From: 79-D21 sp022839995
GTDB lineage: Bacteria > Synergistota > Synergistia > Synergistales > 79-D21
NCBI GenBank assembly: GCA_022839995.1
Contig: JALHIN010000008.1
Location: 24,326 to 88,325, forward strand
Direction of reading: 5' to 3'
DNA length: 64,000 bases
Position numbers and translations under genes: made by a program. Of the stretch, positions 59,377 through 64,000 are shown in pieces (position 1 is the stretch's first letter; every line of letters begins with the position of its first letter). Below the pieces are notes generated by a model that was not told the origin of the DNA, did not search any database, and saw only the letters and a program-made list of their open reading frames with translations.

Positions 59377-60393
59377 ATGACGAAAAACATGAAATCCTTG
59401 TTGCTTACCGCCGTTCTTTTCGTTTCTCTTTTTGCCCTGATGGCCAATTCCGCCCTGGCCGCTCCGGCTATGACCCTGAAGTTTGCCGGACAGTCCCCGG
59501 CCGATCATCCGGCCTCGATCCTGATGAACGAAATTGCGAAAGAGGTGGCCGAAAAGACGAAAGGCCGCATCGAGATCAAGGTGTACCCGGCCAACCAGCT
59601 TGGAGACTATACCCTGGTTTACGAGGAACTCATCAAGGGGACCATCGACATGTCCTGCACCTCCGTTCCCAGCCAGTTTGACCCGCGGCTGGAACTCGTT
59701 TACATCAACGGATTTGTCAAGGGGTACGGGGATGTCAAGAAGGTCTTCTCTCCAAACGGCTGGCTCTTCAAGAAGATGGACGAACTGAACAGCCGTCTCG
59801 GTGTCAAGCTGGGCGGCTTTTTCATCGAAGGCATGATCGGGACTGCGACGACGAAACCGGCCGCGTCGCCGCTCGACCCCAGCGTGAAGAAAGGGGTCCT
59901 GATCCGGGTTCCCAACATGGACGTCTACAAGCTTGCCGCTGAGGCCATGGGATACCGCACCGTCACGATTCCCTACGCTGATGTCTACCAGGCCCTTCAG
60001 ACCGGCGTTGCGGAAGGGGTCAACGGATTCTCGGTCGTTGCCGCTTACACCATGCTTCGCGACGTCATCAAGTACTGGTACATGACCAACTACTCCCTCG
60101 AGTGCCTGAACTACATGATCAGCGGGAAGACCTGGGCGAAACTTTCCCCCGCCGACCAGAAGATCCTCCAGGAGGCCATCAACCATGCGGCAGCCAAGAG
60201 CATCACGATGGCCAAGCAGTCCGACGAGAAGTACATGCAGCTGATGCGCGACAAGGGCATCAAGGTCTACACCTACAGCGAAAAGGAACTGGTCCCCATC
60301 GCCAAGGCCTGCGCCAGCACCTGGCCGATGCTCGAAAAGAAGATGACCAAGGAACTGATCGACGAATTCCGGAAGGAACTGGCTCCGAAATAG
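59377..60393 (+). CDS. TRAP transporter substrate-binding protein DctP
   Basis: Periplasmic binding protein of a tripartite ATP-independent importer, usually for C4-dicarboxylates, keto acids or amino acids. 338 residues with signal peptide (MTKNMKSLLLTAVLFVSLFA, cleavage probably after A28). Mature part: MTLKFAGQSPADHPASILMN, then RIEIKVYPANQLGDYTLVYE and the DctP-type arginine region GVLIRVPNMDVYKLAAEAMG that binds the carboxylate. ATG 59377 (GGGAG at ~10 bases); a longer frame covers the leader and is rejected. First gene of the TRAP operon. Confidence 0.94.
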   Translation: MTKNMKSLLLTAVLFVSLFALMANSALAAPAMTLKFAGQSPADHPASILMNEIAKEVAEKTKGRIEIKVYPANQLGDYTLVYEELIKGTIDMSCTSVPSQFDPRLELVYINGFVKGYGDVKKVFSPNGWLFKKMDELNSRLGVKLGGFFIEGMIGTATTKPAASPLDPSVKKGVLIRVPNMDVYKLAAEAMGYRTVTIPYADVYQALQTGVAEGVNGFSVVAAYTMLRDVIKYWYMTNYSLECLNYMISGKTWAKLSPADQKILQEAINHAAAKSITMAKQSDEKYMQLMRDKGIKVYTYSEKELVPIAKACASTWPMLEKKMTKELIDEFRKELAPK

Positions 60394-60409
60394 AGATCTC
60401 GATTCCGGG

Positions 60410-60446
60410 ATGGACCCAAAGGGATTTGTCCCTTTGGGTCCATTCT
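60410..60446 (+). terminator. Intercistronic terminator between dctP and dctQ
   Basis: ATGGACCCAAAGGGA / TCCCTTTGGGTCCAT, perfect 15-base stem with a TTTG loop, followed by TCTTCTC. Partial termination here would favour binding protein over permease. Confidence 0.78.
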
Positions 60447-60508
60447 TCTCGGTCAAAACACGACACCTTCGAAGAAAAACAAGTTTTTCAAGAGGGGAGA
60501 CCTGTCCC

Positions 60509-61072
60509 GTGCCTCAATGTCCCGAAGCTGCAGAAGAAAAACCGGGAATCCTGAAACCCCGGAACCTTTTCGACAAGATCGTCGTGAACGGGTTTTCGGC
60601 CGTCACGCTGATCATGTCCATTCTCTTGACGATCCTGATCGCTCTGGCGACTTTCGTCCGCTACGTCATCCAGGGCGATCTTTACGGATATGAAGAGTGG
60701 GTCAAGCTTTTCGCCTTCTGGCTGTATTTTTCGGGAGCCGCCATCGGAGCCTTCAACCGGACCCACGTTTCAGCCGACCTGGTTCAGTCCTACGTTCCCG
60801 AAGGGGTCCTCAAGCGTGTCCTCGTTTTCGTCAAGGACCTCATCACCGTCGGAGTTACGCTGCTTTTCGTCTGGTATGGTTACGGATTCTTCATGTTTGG
60901 TTTCAGGGGTCCCCTGGGAACGGGCATCGCGCTGCCCAAGACTACGATCTGGCAGATTCCGCTTTGGACTTCCTACCTTGCGATTTTCCTGGGGTTGATT
61001 TTTATGGCCTTTTACTTCACAAGGGATCTTCTTTTGAGTACAAAGGCCCTGGTCACGGGAGGGCGCAAATGA
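60509..61072 (+). CDS. TRAP transporter small permease DctQ
   Basis: Four-helix small membrane subunit, 187 residues. GTG 60509 start with GAGGGGAG 9 bases upstream; the frame upstream runs into the terminator hairpin. Hydrophobic segments near 33-55, 68-85, 112-130 and 155-175; the DLYGYEEWVKLFAFWLYFSG and GAFNRTHVSADLV stretch is the family hallmark. Stop overlaps the DctM start (ATGA). Confidence 0.9.
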   Translation: MPQCPEAAEEKPGILKPRNLFDKIVVNGFSAVTLIMSILLTILIALATFVRYVIQGDLYGYEEWVKLFAFWLYFSGAAIGAFNRTHVSADLVQSYVPEGVLKRVLVFVKDLITVGVTLLFVWYGYGFFMFGFRGPLGTGIALPKTTIWQIPLWTSYLAIFLGLIFMAFYFTRDLLLSTKALVTGGRK

Positions 61073-62385
61073 TCTACGTTGCCATTGTCATCCTGCTTGT
61101 TACCCTCATGCTCGGTGTTCCGGTGCCGATCAGCTTCATGTCCAGTGCCGCCTGGCTTCTCTTCTTCGGGGGGCCGGACGGGGCCGGTTACGAAGCGAGC
61201 CAATTGCTTCCCTACGCCTTCAGCCAGATCAACTCCGTCTCCCTGATCGCCATCGCACTGTTCATCATGGCGGGGGGGATCATGGAGCGGGGTAGGATCG
61301 GGGAGAAACTCATCGACCTCGTGGACGTTTTCGTGGGGCACATCCGGGGTGGTCTTGGAATCGTCGGGACGATTTCCTGTGCGGTGTTCGGTTCCATTTC
61401 AGGGGCGGCCTGCGCGACCCTTTCCTGCATCGGAACGATCATGTTCCCCAGGCTCGAAGCGGGCGGTTACCCGAAGGGGCACTCCGCGGCCCTGATGGCG
61501 AACGCTTCCCTTCTTGGGCTCCTGATTCCGCCGAACGCAACCCTGATCATCTTCGCCTGGTTGAGCGGGCAACCCATTCTGGCCTGTTTCCTTTCCACCG
61601 TCATGCCGGGGATCGTGACGATCATCCTGATCAGTGTCGTGAACATGTGGCTTTTGCGCAACAACAAGGAAGTTCTCGTTGCGCACAAGCGAACATCGGC
61701 GGAAAAGTGGGAACTCTTCAAGACCCGGGGCAAGCTGGCCATTCCTGCGCTGATGCTTCCGGTCATCGTCCTCGGGGGCATCTACGGGGGCATCATGACC
61801 ACGACGGAAGCTTCGGCGATGGCGGTCATCTACGCCATCCCGGTGGGAGTCCTGGTCTACAAGGGAATGAAGTGGAGGGAAGTGATCGGTCCGCTGGTGG
61901 AATCTGCCGTCACGACGGGGGTCATCATGGCGATGCTGTTTTCGGTGTCCATGCTCAGCCGTCTCTACCTTCTCGAGGACCTGCCTTCAAGGCTTCTCGC
62001 CCTTTTCCGAGCGGTCTCGGAGAACCGATGGGTGATCCTGTTCATGATCAACATCTTTCTGGTCATCATGGGGATGCTGATGGACGACATCAGCGTCGTG
62101 GTGCTGACAACGCCCATCATGATGCCGATCATCATGGAACTGGGGTTCAACCCGATTCACTACGCTGCGATCATCGGGGTCAACACGGCCCTGGGGTGTA
62201 TTACCCCACCTGCGGCGCCTGTGCTGTACCTGTCTGGGCGCTTGAGCAAGACCCCGATCAACGAGATGATGACCCCGGCCCTGTATTTCATGCTCCTGTG
62301 CTGGGTGCCGGTTCTGATCTTCACGAGCTATTTCCCGAAACTGGTTTTGTTCCTTCCTCACGTCATCCTGGGGACGCCCTGGTAG
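61069..62385 (+). CDS. TRAP transporter large permease DctM
   Basis: 438-residue sodium-coupled permease with about 12 helices. Family motifs: MLGVPVPISFMSSAAWLLFF, IALFIMAGGIMERGRIGEKL, GSISGAACATLSCIGTIMFP with AALMANASLLGLLIPPN, and the repeat TTPIMMPIIMELGFNPIHYA with NTALGCITPPAAPVLYL. These two GxxxPPx segments frame the Na+/substrate site. ATG 61069. Substrate unknown but neighbours suggest an organic or amino acid. Confidence 0.95.
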   Translation: MIYVAIVILLVTLMLGVPVPISFMSSAAWLLFFGGPDGAGYEASQLLPYAFSQINSVSLIAIALFIMAGGIMERGRIGEKLIDLVDVFVGHIRGGLGIVGTISCAVFGSISGAACATLSCIGTIMFPRLEAGGYPKGHSAALMANASLLGLLIPPNATLIIFAWLSGQPILACFLSTVMPGIVTIILISVVNMWLLRNNKEVLVAHKRTSAEKWELFKTRGKLAIPALMLPVIVLGGIYGGIMTTTEASAMAVIYAIPVGVLVYKGMKWREVIGPLVESAVTTGVIMAMLFSVSMLSRLYLLEDLPSRLLALFRAVSENRWVILFMINIFLVIMGMLMDDISVVVLTTPIMMPIIMELGFNPIHYAAIIGVNTALGCITPPAAPVLYLSGRLSKTPINEMMTPALYFMLLCWVPVLIFTSYFPKLVLFLPHVILGTPW

Positions 62386-62392
62386 TCGGAAC

Positions 62393-62593
62393 ATGTTCTA
62401 CAGGAACCTGTTCGCCGCACTCTGTTTCGTTTTTCTGGCATTGGGGTTGGTTTTCAATTCCCCTCATGCCTTCTGGGCGAGCCTGATGTGCGGGGCTTTT
62501 TCAAGAACTGCGGTAAAGAAAAAGTGGCCTGCACCTTCATTTGCAGGGAAGCTTTCTGCATGGAGACAACCGAAAAGGCAAGCACCTGAATAA
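62393..62593 (+). CDS. Short membrane-like ORF after dctM, doubtful
   Basis: 66 residues starting 8 bases after dctM; one hydrophobic segment (about 5-22) and a basic tail ending KRQAPE. It could be a small accessory protein of the importer, but it has no clear ribosome site and I recognise no family. It is followed directly by a hairpin terminator, so it lies in the transcript. Confidence 0.35.
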   Translation: MFYRNLFAALCFVFLALGLVFNSPHAFWASLMCGAFSRTAVKKKWPAPSFAGKLSAWRQPKRQAPE

Positions 62594-62628
62594 AGGAACC
62601 CCCGGCCGGAAGGGACGGGGGTTCCTTT
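62592..62628. terminator. Bidirectional terminator between dctPQM and the DUF1989 gene
   Basis: AAAGGAACCCCC / GGGGGTTCCTTT stem; T-rich on the plus side and, through the A-rich arm, usable by the minus strand. Confidence 0.82.
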
Positions 62629-62639
62629 CTGATCGGATT

Positions 62640-63266
62640 TCAGCCTTTTCCTTGTTCATCACCCAGGCTGACGATGACGGCGATGTCAGTAACCGTTCCT
62701 TTCCAGGTTCCCCCGGGTCCCCTCGGGCACGCGGAAACAGCGCAGACAAGCGGCAACAGAGCCTTGAGGGACAACCTGTCTCCTGGCCTCGAAATAGGGG
62801 GTAGACAAGTGAGGGTGCCGTTACTTTCGATATGGGTATTCCCAAAGATGTTCAGGGGCTCTGGAACGATGCTGCGGGAAATTCCCCAGGGAGCCAGGGC
62901 ATCCTCGAAGTTGACGGCGCAGCTTCGGTAGCCATTGTCTTGAGGAGGGGCACCATCGCGATGGGCATCGCACGCGGGCATCAAGAGGTCGTGCGTTTGA
63001 GCGGTGTCTTCGGTCACCTCCAGCATCGGGCGCAGAAGGTTTGACCGAAGGACGTCCCCGACCTTGATCCGTACCGAACTCAAGGCAAGGCGGGTATGCG
63101 CGGTTGAAAAAGTTTCCGAAACACGGTCCCTGTTAAATGCCACGAAAGCTGCGACCTGCCTTCCCTCCAAGTCGATGACCGTGATCCGGCTTCCCTTTTC
63201 GACCTCGAAAGCCCGGGCATATCCCCCTGGCACGCGAATTTCCCTCCTGTAGAAAAAACCTTTCAT
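62640..63266 (-). CDS. DUF1989 / urea carboxylase-associated family protein
   Basis: 208-residue soluble protein. Family landmarks: VEKGSRITVIDLEGRQVAAF near 24-43, MPACDAHRDG near 95, NGYRSCAVNFEDALAPWGI near 111-129, PEPLNIFGNTHI and SLKALLPLVCAVSACPRGPG. Four of these cysteines are the conserved ones of DUF1989, members of which accompany urea carboxylase or amino acid-converting genes. Reaction unknown. Start ATG 63266; ribosome site AGGAGAG a little distant. Monocistronic. Confidence 0.85.
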   Translation of the reverse strand: MKGFFYRREIRVPGGYARAFEVEKGSRITVIDLEGRQVAAFVAFNRDRVSETFSTAHTRLALSSVRIKVGDVLRSNLLRPMLEVTEDTAQTHDLLMPACDAHRDGAPPQDNGYRSCAVNFEDALAPWGISRSIVPEPLNIFGNTHIESNGTLTCLPPISRPGDRLSLKALLPLVCAVSACPRGPGGTWKGTVTDIAVIVSLGDEQGKG

Positions 63267-63346
63267 TTTCCCTGCACTCTCCTCTGCGGTGAATCAGCCA
63301 TTATTGCATTATAAGTCACCTGGCAGACTGTAGGGAGATTTTCGCG

Positions 63347-63375
63347 TTGACGGCGCCCCGTAAAAGTGGTAATTT
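63347..63375 (+). promoter_or_regulatory. Promoter of the tRNA-Arg gene
   Basis: TTGACG (-35, 63347-63352), 17 bases, weak TAATTT (-10, 63370-63375). The predicted start is about 10 bases before the tRNA. Confidence 0.55.
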
Positions 63376-63391
63376 TTACCGCGCACGGTGC

Positions 63392-63468
63392 GTGTCCGTA
63401 GCTCAGCTGGATAGAGTGTTGGCCTCCGGAGCCAAAGGTCGCGGGTTCGAATCCCGCCGGGCACGCCA
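63392..63468 (+). tRNA. tRNA-Arg (anticodon CCG)
   Basis: Complete cloverleaf of 77 bases with encoded CCA. Acceptor GTGTCCG pairs with CGGGCAC (one G-U), D arm GCTC/GAGT, anticodon stem TTGGC/GCCAA around loop CTCCGGA (anticodon CCG, reading CGG), T arm GCGGG-TTCGAAT-CCCGC, discriminator G. No variable-arm expansion. Confidence 0.97.
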
Positions 63469-63548
63469 TATGAGCATTTCGAAGACCAGGAAACGTCCGG
63501 TTCCTGGCCTTTTTTCTATTTTTCGCCGGTGTGAGGGGGGGCAGGGGC

Positions 63549-63869
63549 ATGGAGCAGGACTGGAAGAAAAAGGTTCGAGAGATTGGCCGTACCCTCGAGG
63601 AGCAGGGCAACGAAGTTTTTGAAAGAGTGAGCGAAGAAGCCGTGGCCATAGGCAAACAGGCGAAAGCTTCCCTAAGCCGGGCCAGGAAAAGGACCGAAGA
63701 GATTTTGAATTCCGCGCAGGAGATCGAAGAGATCAAGTCACGCCTCAGTGCGATCGAGGAAGATCAGCAAAGGCTTTCGAAACTGATCTCGGAGCTTGCG
63801 CTCCAGGTTGGAGCGATCATGGAAGAACTCTGCACAGGATTGCGGAAAGAAGAGGAGGAGAAACCATGA
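63549..63869 (+). CDS. Coiled-coil protein upstream of fhs, unknown function
   Basis: 106-residue highly charged protein, almost wholly helical: KKVREIGRTLEEQGNEVFER, KQAKASLSRARKRTEEILNS and EIEEIKSRLSAIEEDQQRLS give continuous heptads. No membrane segment. ATG 63549 preferred over GTG 63531, both near G-runs. It overlaps the fhs start by ATGA, so it is co-translated with a one-carbon enzyme, but no family is recognised. Confidence 0.68.
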   Translation: MEQDWKKKVREIGRTLEEQGNEVFERVSEEAVAIGKQAKASLSRARKRTEEILNSAQEIEEIKSRLSAIEEDQQRLSKLISELALQVGAIMEELCTGLRKEEEEKP

Positions 63870-64000
63870 CGGTACCGTCGGACATCGAGATCGCGCAGGG
63901 TGCGAAGCTGCTGCCCATCGGGGAGATCGCGGAAAAGGCCGGGATCCCGGAGGAGTTTTTGATCCCGTACGGGAAGACCAAGGCGAAGGTGGACCTGAAC
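63866..64000 (+). CDS. fhs: Formate-tetrahydrofolate ligase, N-terminal fragment (runs off window)
   Basis: First 45 residues: MTVPSDIEIAQGAKLLPIGE, then IAEKAGIPEEFLIPYGKTKA and KVDLN. The DIEIAQ-x5-PI-x2-IA start and the YG-x2-KAK segment are diagnostic of 10-formyl-THF synthetase, which makes 10-formyl-THF from formate, ATP and THF. The rest, including the ATP-binding loop, lies outside the window. Confidence 0.93.
   Translation, partial: MTVPSDIEIAQGAKLLPIGEIAEKAGIPEEFLIPYGKTKAKVDLN

Noticed and set aside
63263..63736. 157-codon minus-strand frame near the window end
   Set aside because: It runs antisense through the complete tRNA-Arg and the coiled-coil gene and lacks a family pattern.
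1..64000. CRISPR arrays, insertion sequences, prophage or defence islands
   Set aside because: No spaced direct-repeat arrays, transposase, integrase, restriction or phage genes were found on either strand; the content is housekeeping and transport.

Overview
The window is a gene-dense bacterial chromosome segment of high GC, with short intergenic gaps, many 1-8 base gene overlaps (ATGA, TTGA, TAGTG) and strong Shine-Dalgarno sequences in front of ATG, GTG and TTG starts. It carries about 70 protein genes (two cut by the window edges), one tRNA-Arg(CCG), several recognisable sigma-70 type promoters and over a dozen hairpin terminators. I see no IS element, prophage, integrase or CRISPR array. 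The content suggests a strict anaerobe that lives on amino acids: a branched-chain amino acid ABC importer, an NSS amino acid transporter with a MetS-type small subunit, a TRAP importer, glutaminase, [4Fe-4S] serine dehydratase, rubrerythrin behind a PerR-like box, an [FeFe]-hydrogenase-like signalling cluster, and formyl-THF ligase. Periplasmic Skp/OmpH and HtrA proteins point to a diderm. Together this fits Synergistota (Aminivibrio/Aminiphilus-like) best. That assignment is inference; no rRNA is present.

Layout. 1-2.5 kb: metK 3' end, comF, small membrane protein, DUF3343 protein, ompH. 2.5-7.2 kb (minus): livK-H-M-G-F, with a hairpin terminator between livK and livH. 7.3-10.1 kb: HAD phosphatase, adenosine-specific kinase, and a convergent SSS symporter. 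10.2-13.7 kb: DRTGG / HATPase / HydS-like Fe-S protein / DRTGG / PHP / small Cys protein cluster, the most system-like part of the window. 13.7-18.3 kb: single-gene units (prepilin, acetoacetate decarboxylase-like, SUI1, glutaminase, rubrerythrin, DegT-like). 18.3-25.3 kb: a methyltransferase, then hisD-Z-G-B-H-A-F-IE on the minus strand. 25.5-35.8 kb: radA, nfeD, slipin; leuS-holA; rpsT; DUF445 and a DinG-like helicase.

35.9-38.2 kb: rpmH-rnpA-yidD-yidC-jag, the usual origin-proximal set but without dnaA. 38.3-41.3 kb: HtrA protease facing a two-component pair with a soluble histidine kinase. 41.4-44.7 kb: rpsO-pnp-dut. 44.7-46.3 kb: NSS transporter plus a 35-residue subunit. 46.6-56.7 kb: thrS, then infC-rpmI-rplT with an attenuator leader and an apparent AUA start for infC, then pheST, cvpA, mutS2. 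56.7-62.6 kb: GntR regulator, serine dehydratase, dctPQM. 62.6-64 kb: DUF1989 protein, tRNA-Arg, coiled-coil protein, fhs start.

Two importers share one design: the binding protein gene comes first and is separated from the membrane genes by a hairpin with a U-rich tail, which would favour excess binding protein.
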